Shown here: positions 14,250-20,543 of the stretch, piece after piece | Numbering within the stretch: position 1 is the first letter of the stretch | Layout of the letters: each line of letters opens with the position of its first letter | Source: Thermoproteota archaeon | GTDB taxonomy: Archaea; Korarchaeota; Korarchaeia; Korarchaeales; Korarchaeaceae | NCBI GenBank assembly: GCA_003661365.1 | Contig: QMVZ01000007.1 | Location: 1-28,412 of the forward strand | Direction of reading: 5' to 3' | DNA: 28,412 bases | The notes under the pieces: generated by a model | Seen by the model: only the letters and a program-made list of their open reading frames with translations | What the model was told of the DNA's origin: nothing | The model's database searches: none | Program-made: the position numbers and the translations under genes

Positions 14250-17015
14250 TCACCTTGGAATAGTTGTCCCTGCCTGGGCCCTGGCCTTCTTGGGCCTTAT
14301 CCTGAAGAACCAATAGATGGCAATGCCCGAAATTATCATAGGAACCCACAAGGGGGACCATTTCACAAGACCCCTTCCAATTGCCCCGAAGAAATCGCCT
14401 ACCATTGCGGTCCTCTTCCTTCTAACGGGGGTGGTCCCCCTAAGAACAAGGATTACGTGGGTCCCTGGGGGCATCCCATCGTAGGAGTTTAGCAAGGTCC
14501 CTTCAACTGTTATGGTGTAGATTTCGTTGTGAACGCTTGGGATGAAGGTAACCGCAGACTGTCCAGCTTCCAGCTTCTCAACCTTTTCTGGGCTTGCATA
14601 GACCTTTAGCACATCCTCTAGCTCAAGGCCATAGGGGTAATGAATCGTTATAGGCCCCCCTTTCCAAACCGTCTCCCTGTAATACTCCTCCTTGATGTAT
14701 GGGGTAGCTGAGAACCTTGTTTCACTTCCCTTCTCTATAAGAATTCCCTCTGGGACCTCTATAACGTATTCTCCGACCTCTAGAGGGGTAAATTCTCCTT
14801 CCCCTGATATGTCTAAGGCTAGTGGCTCCTTCCCTCCAGAGGGGGTTCTAATATACAAGTAACCATCGTAGGGATTGGAGGCGTGAGGAATTCCTTGTGA
14901 ATCTACCGTTACAAGCCTTGCCGAAATGATTATATCGTCGCCAACGGTTACCTTGTCTGGCTTTACCTTGATAAGGACCCTCTTGCCCTTCCTTTCCTTC
15001 TTTATCTTGAAGGTGTAAACTCCGTATCCTGGCTTATCTGGGGTTGATTTTATCTTGTTTCCGTACTCATCTATGGTTATCAAGTAGATCGAGAGGTCTC
15101 CTGGTCCGTTAATCTGGAATCTCTGGTTCTTGACCCCTCCCATAGGGTAGTATGGATGACCATAGGGGCTTATCTGGGATGCGTTAGATGGCTTGACTTC
15201 TACCTTGTCGTAATCCCCAGCAATGCTTACTATTATTATTGTTCCCTTCTTTACCGTGTGGGTCCCTGGGCTTATTGCGGTGTCGTTTTCAAACTTGACA
15301 ACGACCGAGGGCATTTCTCCGCTCCCAGGAATTCCTGGACCTAGGGGGGTTCCGTTTTGACCTGGAAGTTGTAACGTCTCAACAACCTGGACCTGGACGT
15401 TGAAGGTTACAGGGGAATGGCCTCCCGTAATTGTGAACTGCCTACTATATTTCCCAGGGGCCATTATTATGGGAACTTCGATATTCAGAATGGCAAAAGT
15501 TACCTCGTACTCGCTAAGGTTGGCCCTTGGGACCTCTGGGATTAGGGTAATCCAATTGTAGAGGCTAGAAACGGGCCTTATCTCAATGGGTCCAACGGGA
15601 CCTCCCTCCGCTGAAAGGGGAATATCGTATCGGACCGACATCCCAGGCTCTAACTCTACCTTTATGGTGTCGAATGGGAGCCCTATCTGGCCCTTCGTAA
15701 CGTTAGTAGGCGTTGGGGTTTGAGTTGGGGCTTGTTCTGGCTCCTCTTCCTCCTCTGGGCTTATATGCAAGATTTTTTTGAAGGTGCCGTTTATTGCGTT
15801 CTCCATATAGATGTAAAGAGTCGTTACCGTCCTCTCATACCCTTCCTTGGTTATTGAGCACTCATAGGCCCCTTCTGGGATGTTGGTAAAGGCAACGAAT
15901 CCCTTTGGATTGGTCGTTCCGTAATACGTTTGGCCTAGAATTACCCTAGCCCCTTCAACGGGGGAATCATCAACTGATGAGAGTATTGTTAGTTCAACTC
16001 TGAGATTCTCCTTAGGCTCTTGGATGGGCTCTATTACGCTCATCCTTATCGAGTATTGGGTCTTGAATTGTTGTGTGAAGCCTTCCAATGTATAAGAGAA
16101 TTCCAGGAAATCGGTGTAATTCCCTCCTACGACTTTGTTTGTTGCGTCCATCGTTACCGTAATCGTTGTCGTCGTGTGGGGGTTTAGCTCAAAACTTGAA
16201 GGGGAAACAGAGGCCCAATCTGGGGAATAGCTTAGCCAAATCGTTGCCTTGTAGTCGTAGTTATTCGTTATCTGTAAGGGGGCTTGTTTCTGCTTGTTTC
16301 TCTCGACCGCAAGGCTAAGGAAATCAGGGTCGAATTCTAGGTTGCCAGGGGGTATTGGCTCCTCTATCCTTATCCTCATCAAGTAGTTGATTGAGCCGTT
16401 AGTGTTGGGGTCGTTGGCCTTGGTCCAATTGAACCAAATTCCCCAGACCCCTTCGTAGATGCCTTGATTTAGTAAATATTGTACGTCTAGCGTTATGTTT
16501 ATTGAGATCTCTTCCCCAGATGCAATCGTCGTATTTCTCGTTAGATTAGCTTCGCATCCCGCTGGGTAAAGGAATACCTTGCCTGCAACGGTCAAGTTCA
16601 TATCGAAGGCCATGACGTTGGTCACATTAACCGTGCAATTCCTTGCTACCTCGTCGGTGTACGCAATCCACAAGCTGTCGCTCGGGGGCTCGAAGCTTAG
16701 CTCTCCGTCGGCCGTAAGGAAGCCTAGGCTAGGAGATAGAGCTAATAGGAGCAAGGGGAATAGGAGCCATTTGACGAATTTCTCCTTACGCATAAGCTCC
16801 ATTCTTCTTGCTTGGGGGGTCCAATCCCTGGAATTTTCCTTCTTCCCGCTTAGCCAATAGGCTAGAGCTATTGAAGGCAAGGAGATGCCCATGCAAACAA
16901 AGACCCTTATGACCCCTCTTATGCCCGCATCCCGAGGGGTAAGCAAGGCATAAACCCAGCTTCCTAAAGCCAAGATAGTAAGGAGGACAATACGCCAATC
17001 TACTCTCTTATTCAA
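14250..17015 (-). CDS. Large membrane-anchored surface protein with Ig-like and carboxypeptidase-regulatory-like domains
   Basis: The product has 921 residues from TTG 17015, which overlaps the upstream TAA (TTGAATAA) and has GGAAGG before it; a TTG at 17033 is the alternative. Three N-terminal hydrophobic helices (IVLLTILALGSWVYAL; VFVCMGISLPSIALAYWL; LLFPLLLLALSP) precede a long ectodomain. It contains CARDB-like segments (APLQITNNYDYKATIWLS, SPSSFELNPHTTTTITV), a carboxypeptidase regulatory-like beta-sandwich (SPVEGARVILGQTYYG, GAYECSITKEGYE), an acidic/Pro-Thr linker (EEEEEPEQAPTQTPTPT) and more Ig-like domains. A C-terminal helix (VPMIISGIAIYWFF) is followed by a basic tail. There are many N-x-S/T sequons. 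It is probably a cell-surface or virion spike component. The NPCBM-, S-layer- or pilus-associated alternatives cannot be distinguished here. Confidence 0.83.
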   Translation of the reverse strand: MNKRVDWRIVLLTILALGSWVYALLTPRDAGIRGVIRVFVCMGISLPSIALAYWLSGKKENSRDWTPQARRMELMRKEKFVKWLLFPLLLLALSPSLGFLTADGELSFEPPSDSLWIAYTDEVARNCTVNVTNVMAFDMNLTVAGKVFLYPAGCEANLTRNTTIASGEEISINITLDVQYLLNQGIYEGVWGIWFNWTKANDPNTNGSINYLMRIRIEEPIPPGNLEFDPDFLSLAVERNKQKQAPLQITNNYDYKATIWLSYSPDWASVSPSSFELNPHTTTTITVTMDATNKVVGGNYTDFLEFSYTLEGFTQQFKTQYSIRMSVIEPIQEPKENLRVELTILSSVDDSPVEGARVILGQTYYGTTNPKGFVAFTNIPEGAYECSITKEGYERTVTTLYIYMENAINGTFKKILHISPEEEEEPEQAPTQTPTPTNVTKGQIGLPFDTIKVELEPGMSVRYDIPLSAEGGPVGPIEIRPVSSLYNWITLIPEVPRANLSEYEVTFAILNIEVPIIMAPGKYSRQFTITGGHSPVTFNVQVQVVETLQLPGQNGTPLGPGIPGSGEMPSVVVKFENDTAISPGTHTVKKGTIIIVSIAGDYDKVEVKPSNASQISPYGHPYYPMGGVKNQRFQINGPGDLSIYLITIDEYGNKIKSTPDKPGYGVYTFKIKKERKGKRVLIKVKPDKVTVGDDIIISARLVTVDSQGIPHASNPYDGYLYIRTPSGGKEPLALDISGEGEFTPLEVGEYVIEVPEGILIEKGSETRFSATPYIKEEYYRETVWKGGPITIHYPYGLELEDVLKVYASPEKVEKLEAGQSAVTFIPSVHNEIYTITVEGTLLNSYDGMPPGTHVILVLRGTTPVRRKRTAMVGDFFGAIGRGLVKWSPLWVPMIISGIAIYWFFRIRPKKARAQAGTTIPR

Positions 17016-17448
17016 TTTCCTTCCACCTTCCAAGGGGACAACCCCAAATTCCCTCTATCTCATCCTTGAAAGCTAGGAGATTAGCGTCACGGGGTTTTTC
17101 CCACTCTTCAAGCCCGTAAATGCAGATAGGTTCTAGGTAAAGCATCCAACCGTGAATTATTCTTTTCTGGAATCTAAGAAACTCACAATCAGTACACATG
17201 ACAAGCTTCTTGAACAATTCAAGGAAATCTTCTAGCTCCTCAACTGATTCTTTTATCCTGGAATAGGGAGGGTCCATTATTTTACCGATTGTCTTGTTAC
17301 GAAGTTTCTCCAAGCGTTCCCAAACTGTTTTGAGGGATTCGAGGAAGTATTGAATTTCTCTAATGGCTTCCTCTACCTCTTGTTTGGTTAGATTTAGATG
17401 TTCTAGATCCCTAGCTTTCTTTCTGAAAAAGCGTTTGAGGATGCTCAT
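17008..17448 (-). CDS. Helical protein with a possible four-cysteine zinc site
   Basis: The 146-residue protein begins MSILKRFFRKKARDLEHL and is helical and charged over its first 80 residues. A cysteine cluster follows: C85 and C88 (CTDC), C109 and C137. This spacing could bind zinc but matches no family I recognise. The ATG at 17448 overlaps the stop of the 36-residue membrane peptide (ATGA), and its TAA overlaps the TTG of the large surface protein. It is probably cytosolic. The very basic N-terminus could contact DNA or membrane. Confidence 0.74.
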   Translation of the reverse strand: MSILKRFFRKKARDLEHLNLTKQEVEEAIREIQYFLESLKTVWERLEKLRNKTIGKIMDPPYSRIKESVEELEDFLELFKKLVMCTDCEFLRFQKRIIHGWMLYLEPICIYGLEEWEKPRDANLLAFKDEIEGIWGCPLGRWKEIE

Positions 17449-17555
17449 TTTGGCTCCCTTTTATTATTTTCAAGTTTTCTGACCCTGTCTTCTAGATTGA
17501 CCAACCAGAAAACACATAGGATTATTAGAATTGCTAATACAACTTCCCCGATCAA
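17445..17555 (-). CDS. 36-residue single-span membrane peptide
   Basis: This gene starts at TTG 17555, overlapping the TGA of the upstream gene (TTGA), and stops at TGA 17445, overlapping the next ATG. It encodes MIGEVVLAILIILCVFWLV and then a charged helix (NLEDRVRKLENNKREPK). The plan is one transmembrane segment plus a short amphipathic or coiled-coil cytosolic tail. Its layout resembles the peptide at 13189-13287. It is likely translated because both ends are coupled to neighbours. Function is unknown. Confidence 0.68.
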   Translation of the reverse strand: MIGEVVLAILIILCVFWLVNLEDRVRKLENNKREPK

Positions 17556-17827
17556 TACTCGTCATCTCTCCCTATGTATAAGGCTGGTTCCCTCGATTCA
17601 CCATACCATGAGAACTTGTTCTCATGCAGGCCTTCGTAGATCTTATGGCATAGCTTGGCTGTCAATACACTATAAGTGAAGAGAAGTATTCGACCAAGAA
17701 CTTTGGTTGCTAAGCTTTTGCAACTTTCTTCCACCGCAGTCCCTAAAATAAGGCTTCCTCCCAACCAAAAAACTAAGAGAAATGCGAAAGCCGTCAAACC
17801 GCTATATAACCAAATCTTTATTCTCAG
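17552..17827 (-). CDS. Small two-helix membrane protein, probable CTG start
   Basis: The frame is open from just after a TGA to the stop at 17552. The first ordinary start (TTG 17797) would cut into the first hydrophobic helix. A CTG at 17827 lies 6 bases after GAGGTGA and gives MRIKIWLYSGLTAFAFLLVF, a natural membrane N-terminus, for 91 residues in all. Hydrophobic helices lie at about 8-30 and 43-60. A Tyr/Arg/Asp-rich tail (ALYIGRDDEY) follows. The next gene's TTG overlaps its TGA. Function is unknown. Its size and two-helix plan resemble small coat proteins of archaeal spindle-shaped viruses, but I see no sequence match that would prove this. Confidence 0.62.
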   Translation of the reverse strand: MRIKIWLYSGLTAFAFLLVFWLGGSLILGTAVEESCKSLATKVLGRILLFTYSVLTAKLCHKIYEGLHENKFSWYGESREPALYIGRDDEY

Positions 17828-17833
17828 GCCTCA

Positions 17834-18142
17834 TCACCTCTTTCTTACACTCAGTTTTGCTTCTGCAAACGGATCAAACTCTAGGAAGGTTAGCTGTCTC
17901 TCTGCTTCTTCTTCTATCTCCGAGAGAACGTCCTTTAGGCTGTCTATTTCACTCTCATAGGCAACCATGATAGAAACGACGGTTGCAACAGCAAGGGCAA
18001 GGGCATCATCTTTGTCTATTCCCTCGCTTTTACCATTCAGGCTTAAGATGATCCCTCTTTCAGGAAACGCCTTTATTTTTATGGAGAGATCTGTGTTTTC
18101 AGGAGTAATTACGGCTTCATATTCATAACCTGTAAGCTCTAT
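17834..18142 (-). CDS. 102-codon protein with apparent ATA start
   Basis: The open frame runs from just after the upstream stop to TGA 17834 and encodes IELTGYEYEAVITPENTDLS, then an alpha/beta region (IILSLNGKSEGIDKDDALAL), then a helical part (DSLKDVLSEIEEEAERQL) and a basic end (KLSVRKR). No ATG, GTG or TTG exists before codon 35 or so. An ATA at 18142 overlaps the upstream TAG (ATAG) and lies 6 bases after a perfect GGAGGTGA. Amino-acid composition and frame continuity support a real protein. A nearby ATG (18148) opens only an 8-codon frame. The family is not recognised; it is probably cytosolic. Confidence 0.62.
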   Translation of the reverse strand: MELTGYEYEAVITPENTDLSIKIKAFPERGIILSLNGKSEGIDKDDALALAVATVVSIMVAYESEIDSLKDVLSEIEEEAERQLTFLEFDPFAEAKLSVRKR

Positions 18143-18339
18143 CTTTCATCACCTCCTAGAGAGATCGATTCTGGGGGAAGGAGCCTTTCTTCTTCCTCGT
18201 CCTCTGCCGTCCAGATCTCTCTTCTATCCACAGAAAACTCTCGGATGCCGACTTCCTTGTCCAATTTCAGAAGGAAATCCATAGCTTCCGCCAACGAATT
18301 TACGTCAAACTTGACTCGCACTCTGTACTTGTACCTCAA
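18139..18339 (-). CDS. Small alpha/beta protein of 66 residues
   Basis: It starts at TTG 18339, overlapping the upstream TGA (TTGA) behind GGGAGGTGA. The protein (MRYKYRVRVKFDVNSLAEAM, LDKEVGIREFSVDRREI) reads as strand-helix-strand with an acidic region (AEDEEEERLLPPE). It has no cysteines and no membrane helix. Its final codons (GGDER) double as the GGAGGTGA ribosome site of the next gene. Function is unknown. It sits between the AbrB-like gene and the ATA-start gene in a tight overlapping run. Confidence 0.68.
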   Translation of the reverse strand: MRYKYRVRVKFDVNSLAEAMDFLLKLDKEVGIREFSVDRREIWTAEDEEEERLLPPESISLGGDER

Positions 18340-18536
18340 CCTTCTTCATCACCTCCCTTCTTGATGCCCTCCTTCTTCACTATTCCAAGGGGTTCGATGA
18401 TGATTTGGCCGTTAGAATTACGCTTAAAGACTAGAAACTTGGCATTTGGGATAATATCGCCTAGATAGACCCTCTTGTCCTTCCCTATCTTTCGCACCGC
18501 AATGACTGTTAATTCCTCTTCCACTTCGGAGGGCAT
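18336..18536 (-). CDS. AbrB/SpoVT-like small DNA-binding protein
   Basis: The 66-residue protein starts at ATG 18536, the first gene of the long leftward operon. The core VRKIGKDKRVYLGDIIP, FLVFKRNSNGQIIIEPLG resembles the swapped-hairpin AbrB/MazE fold, which has a beta strand, a 'V.LP' type strand, then G-x-I-x-I-x-P. Such proteins act as dimeric DNA-binding regulators or antitoxins. No ribosome site precedes the ATG, and the TATA box at 18563-18570 puts the transcript start within a few bases of it. The message is therefore leaderless or nearly so. Being first behind the TTGTAYAA array, it may regulate its own promoter (inference). The assignment is moderate because the protein is short. 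Confidence 0.68.
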   Translation of the reverse strand: MPSEVEEELTVIAVRKIGKDKRVYLGDIIPNAKFLVFKRNSNGQIIIEPLGIVKKEGIKKGGDEEG

Positions 18537-18560
18537 CTAGGAGTTTAAGATTTGGAAAAA

Positions 18561-18574
18561 GGTATAAAAAGCCC
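18561..18574 (-). promoter_or_regulatory. Near-leaderless promoter of the 18536 operon
   Basis: The minus strand reads GGGCTTTTTATACC, with TTTTTATA at 18563-18570. The box centre is about 30 bases before ATG 18536, so transcription should begin within a few bases of the start codon. No Shine-Dalgarno sequence is present, as expected for an archaeal leaderless message. Confidence 0.7.
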
Positions 18575-18578
18575 AAGA

Positions 18579-18645
18579 TTTGTATAAAGTCGTCTAATTG
18601 TGCAAAAGTTATAGTTTTGTATAAATTGTAAAAATTGTACAAAAG
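18579..18645. repeat. Iterated TTGTAYAA sites upstream of the operon promoter
   Basis: The sites are TTTGTATAAA (18579-18588), TTGTGCAAAA (18598-18607), TTTTGTATAAA (18615-18625) and TTGTACAAAA (18635-18644). Their GTNN cores lie at 18582, 18600, 18619 and 18637, i.e. 18, 19 and 18 bp apart. An extra TTGTAAAAA half-site is at 18626-18634. The first site abuts the TATA-box region. The same motif recurs at 9941, 10450 and 10486. It is a multi-copy operator or iteron set for one regulator. Confidence 0.7.
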
Positions 18646-18671
18646 TTGAAGTGTGGGGGTATGATAACAAA

Positions 18672-18691
18672 GATATCAATTGATATCAATA
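18672..18691. repeat. Tandem GATATCAAT repeat within a 16-bp palindrome
   Basis: Two 10-bp direct repeats, GATATCAATT and GATATCAATA, stand one helical turn apart, and together make the perfect palindrome GATATCAATTGATATC (18672-18687). A near-identical tandem pair, GATACCAATT twice, lies at 19581-19600. Single looser copies are at 18811-18820 (TATATCAATA) and 18890-18899 (GATATCAACC). Tandem 10-bp sites suit ribbon-helix-helix proteins. Confidence 0.65.
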
Positions 18692-18703
18692 TCCGAAGGT
18701 GCG

Positions 18704-18748
18704 GGGGTAACCCCTTGGAAGGGTCATAAGTTACCTCGGGGGTAACTT
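18704..18748. repeat. Two GGGGGTAAC hairpins
   Basis: GGGGTAACCCC (18704-18714) can fold on itself. AAGTTACC, 5 bases, GGTAACTT (18728-18748) is a perfect 8-base stem. Both contain GGGGGTAAC, so they are also direct repeats about 34 bp apart (18703 and 18738). Role unknown; they may be part of the operator or origin complex. Confidence 0.5.
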
Positions 18749-18826
18749 GATAGCTGATTGTTGGTGAATGTTGATTTCCAAATTTTTGATTTCGGGCCTG
18801 GGTTTCTCTCTATATCAATAATTAAC

Positions 18827-18833
18827 TTATAAA
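18827..18833. promoter_or_regulatory. TATA-like box, usable on either strand
   Basis: ACTTATAAAGG on the plus strand (TTATAAA at 18827-18833) is a good archaeal TATA box and reads CCTTTATAAGT on the minus strand. Rightward it would start an RNA near 18855, running into the stem-loops at 18898-18962. Leftward it would give a long leader toward 18536. Confidence 0.4.
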
Positions 18834-18854
18834 GGTATAGAGGTAAAAGAATTT

Positions 18855-19010
18855 TTGTAGATGTTCTTAGATTTTCTAGGATTTTTGAGGATATCAACCT
18901 GGATTCGAACCATGTGCGTCGTGAAATTTTGATTTTACGAAGCATTGCGGGTTCTGAACCCGAGAAATACTCGAGGAACCGACCTTCAAAAGGGGCCATC
19001 TCCTTCGTTT
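18855..19010 (+). ncRNA. Possible structured small RNA with tRNA-like stem-loops
   Basis: Three stem-loops follow one another almost without gaps. They are CCTGG-ATTCGAA-CCATG (18898-18914), a 13-pair stem with a 4-base loop TTTG (18915-18944) and CGGGTTC-T-GAACCCG (18948-18962). In the long stem one imperfect pair is G-U on the plus strand but C-A on the minus strand, favouring a plus-strand RNA. A TATA-like box lies upstream, and a T-run (CGTTTTTACG, about 19007) could end the transcript. On the minus strand GGTTCGAATCC matches the tRNA T-arm consensus, so this may instead be a tRNA 3' fragment used as an attachment site. Both ends given are estimates. Confidence 0.3.
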
Positions 19011-19087
19011 TTACGCCTCAGGTTAAGCCCTCTAAAAAGGGTCCATTCTCAATATATAAGAAGGGTCCGTCCTATCTCTACAAGCTG

Positions 19088-19103
19088 AAAAAGACGATAA
19101 AAA
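19088..19103 (-). terminator. T-rich terminator of the right-hand operon
   Basis: About 30 bases after the stop at 19134 the minus strand reads TTTTTATCGTCTTTTT, two T5 runs, as in archaeal oligo-T terminators. It would end the 25238-19134 operon before the non-coding region. Confidence 0.45.
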
Positions 19104-19133
19104 GTTGGGTTCTAAGGGCTTGTTTCCTAGGTT

Positions 19134-19562
19134 TTAAGGTTGGGGCTTGGAGATTATGGTGGCCTGAGTGGGTATTTTACCCTGGTTCCCCCCTGCACTC
19201 TTGAGCACATCAACCGAGTTAAGAGGGGGTAGTTCGCCCGATTCATGGAACTCCAACTTTAGGTTACCAATAATGGGTTTCCCCGCACCCTCTTCTATCT
19301 TCTTAACGGCCTCTAGATAACGCCAAAACTCATTCCAGAATTCTATGATGGGAGCTTCATTGACCTCGACAAGCCTACCGTTTTTTATCGAGAGAATAAC
19401 GACCTCTGATTTCCACTTGCTTCCACTAAATCTATATGCCTCTATCTGGACCATGAACCCACAATTCTCGCACCAAAAACCGATGGGAATAAATTTCCCC
19501 TTCCTTTTGATGTAGCATAGGTTGATCCTTCCCAAACATTTGGTATGTCTTCCTAGCTTCAT
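19134..19562 (-). CDS. Zinc-ribbon protein of 142 residues
   Basis: I place the start at ATG 19562 (MKLGRHTKCLGRINLCYIK), which follows GGGAGAGGGAAGG; the frame is open to a TTG at 19598 with no ribosome site. C9, C16, C31 and C34 (FWCENCGFM) form a likely zinc-binding N-terminal domain. A beta strand region (YRFSGSKWKSEVVILSIK), a helix (IEFWNEFWRYLEAVKKIE) and a less ordered C-terminus follow. No family is recognised. It is the last gene of the operon. The tandem GATACCAATT site lies just upstream (19581-19600), so it may be regulated apart from its neighbours. Confidence 0.72.
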   Translation of the reverse strand: MKLGRHTKCLGRINLCYIKRKGKFIPIGFWCENCGFMVQIEAYRFSGSKWKSEVVILSIKNGRLVEVNEAPIIEFWNEFWRYLEAVKKIEEGAGKPIIGNLKLEFHESGELPPLNSVDVLKSAGGNQGKIPTQATIISKPQP

Positions 19563-19580
19563 CCTTCCCTCTCCCTGGAG

Positions 19581-19600
19581 GATACCAATTGATACCAATT
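19581..19600. repeat. Tandem GATACCAATT repeat before the zinc-ribbon gene
   Basis: GATACCAATT occurs twice in direct tandem, overlapping the last codon and stop of the ribbon-helix-helix gene and ending 19 bases before the start at 19562. It matches the GATATCAAT pair at 18672-18691 except for one base per unit, indicating a shared binding protein. Confidence 0.7.
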
Positions 19601-20027
19601 AAAGGTTACCATTAGTGGACTTTCCAGGTTTCCGACTCTTCTCTCTTAAAACATCTTTCCAGGGGTTATCCTTCACGAATTCCTCAAATAGCTCGTTGCT
19701 TGAAGAAATTGTCGGTTTAAAAGATGGTTTGGGGGCTTGGAATTTAGGAGGTTCTAGTTCTCTTGCCTTTACTAATTGAGCTTGCCTTTGGGCTTTCAAC
19801 ATCTCGATTTCCCTTCTCAGTTCATCGATCTGCCTTAAGATGTCCGACAAAACAAGGGGAGAAGGGAGTTGTTGGTTCGTTGAGATAAGCCCAAAAAAGG
19901 AGCTAATTGCTTCCTTAACTACGGCTGACTTGGGTATATTCCTAATTCTGGCCTCCTCCTCGATTCTTTTCAGTAGGTCCCTAGACAACCTTATGGTAAT
20001 TCGGTCATCCTTCCTTCTTCTGGGCAT
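19599..20027 (-). CDS. Ribbon-helix-helix DNA-binding protein with C-terminal extension
   Basis: The 142-residue protein starts with a CopG/Arc-type ribbon-helix-helix domain. Its strand is DRITIRLSRDLLKRIEEEA (about 8-26) and its second helix follows IPKSAVVKEAISSFFGLI. A probable coiled coil (LSDILRQIDELRREIEMLKA) and a polar Pro/Lys-rich tail follow. Such proteins bind tandem short repeats as dimers and act as plasmid-copy, partition or gene regulators. Tandem 10-bp repeats immediately downstream (19581-19600) and at 18672-18691 are plausible targets (inference). Start ATG 20027 directly follows the upstream TAG. Confidence 0.82.
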   Translation of the reverse strand: MPRRRKDDRITIRLSRDLLKRIEEEARIRNIPKSAVVKEAISSFFGLISTNQQLPSPLVLSDILRQIDELRREIEMLKAQRQAQLVKARELEPPKFQAPKPSFKPTISSSNELFEEFVKDNPWKDVLREKSRKPGKSTNGNL

Positions 20028-20543
20028 CTAGATCTTACCTTCTCTGGCTCTTTCAATGAGGTTGAAGAATTGTCTAATCGAGGGCTCAAGCATTAGTAAG
20101 AATCTTGCAAAGCTTAGCTTACGTATCTTCTCCCTTAAAACTGCCTCTGGGACCCCAGAGGCTCGTGCAACCTCTTTTTGGGTAATGGGTCTTGTTATGG
20201 GTCTAGGCCTTGTTATTAGTCGTTTTCCCTTCCTCACAAGCTCTACGCCCCTAAGCTCTCCTATCAAGCTGATTTCTAGTGTGTTCCCCTGGGGTCCTCT
20301 GAACATCTTCCTGGTCTTGACTATCCCCATCTTACTTAGCTTCCTTATTGCCTGGTAAACCGTTCTTCTGTCGAAGGTAGGCCATCCTTCATACTTGCAG
20401 AATTCGTTCGCAAGCTTCATTATCTCGCCCGTCATTAGGGGCTTTTTGTGAACGTCTAGGACGGCCCATAGTATGACGTAGCAAGGGGGCCTTGGTATTC
20501 TTTCTTTTCTCTCTTTGATAAGGAGGATGTTCAACATCAACAT
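20028..20543 (-). CDS. Winged-helix DNA-binding protein
   Basis: The start at ATG 20543 (MLMLNILLIKERKERIP) overlaps the end of the radical SAM gene and has GGGGGTCG before it; an upstream in-frame start would overlap more. The 171 residues contain a winged-helix domain (YVILWAVLDVHKKPLMTGEI, PTFDRRTVYQAIRKLSKMG, IVKTRKMFRGPQGNTLEISL). A basic linker (KGKRLITRPRPITRP) and a second helical segment follow (QKEVARASGVPEAVLREKI), perhaps a second helix-turn-helix. It is probably a transcription or replication regulator. The family is not further resolved. Confidence 0.76.
   Translation of the reverse strand: MLMLNILLIKERKERIPRPPCYVILWAVLDVHKKPLMTGEIMKLANEFCKYEGWPTFDRRTVYQAIRKLSKMGIVKTRKMFRGPQGNTLEISLIGELRGVELVRKGKRLITRPRPITRPITQKEVARASGVPEAVLREKIRKLSFARFLLMLEPSIRQFFNLIERAREGKI

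Larger units (their letters stand above)
18537..19133. other. Non-coding regulatory region, possible origin or partition site
   Basis: This is the only long stretch without a convincing gene. It holds, left to right, the promoter of the 18536 operon, an array of TTGTAYAA sites, a palindrome with tandem GATATCAAT repeats, two GC hairpins, AT-rich DNA with a second TATA-like box, three contiguous stem-loops and a T-rich terminator of the right-hand operon. Minus-strand frames across it (such as 18724-18999) show no ribosome site or protein-like pattern. Iterons, palindromes and an AT-rich tract in one place are typical of replication origins, but no origin is proven. Confidence 0.55.

Noticed and set aside
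18889..18985. Complete tRNA-Leu gene
   Set aside because: The T-arm-like and anticodon-like arms are present, but no D-arm and no 5' acceptor strand pairs with TTGATAT. At most it is a fragment.
18724..18999. A 91-codon minus-strand frame across the non-coding region
   Set aside because: It crosses the stem-loops and TATA-like box, lacks a ribosome site, and its translation has no protein-like pattern compared with the tight neighbouring genes.
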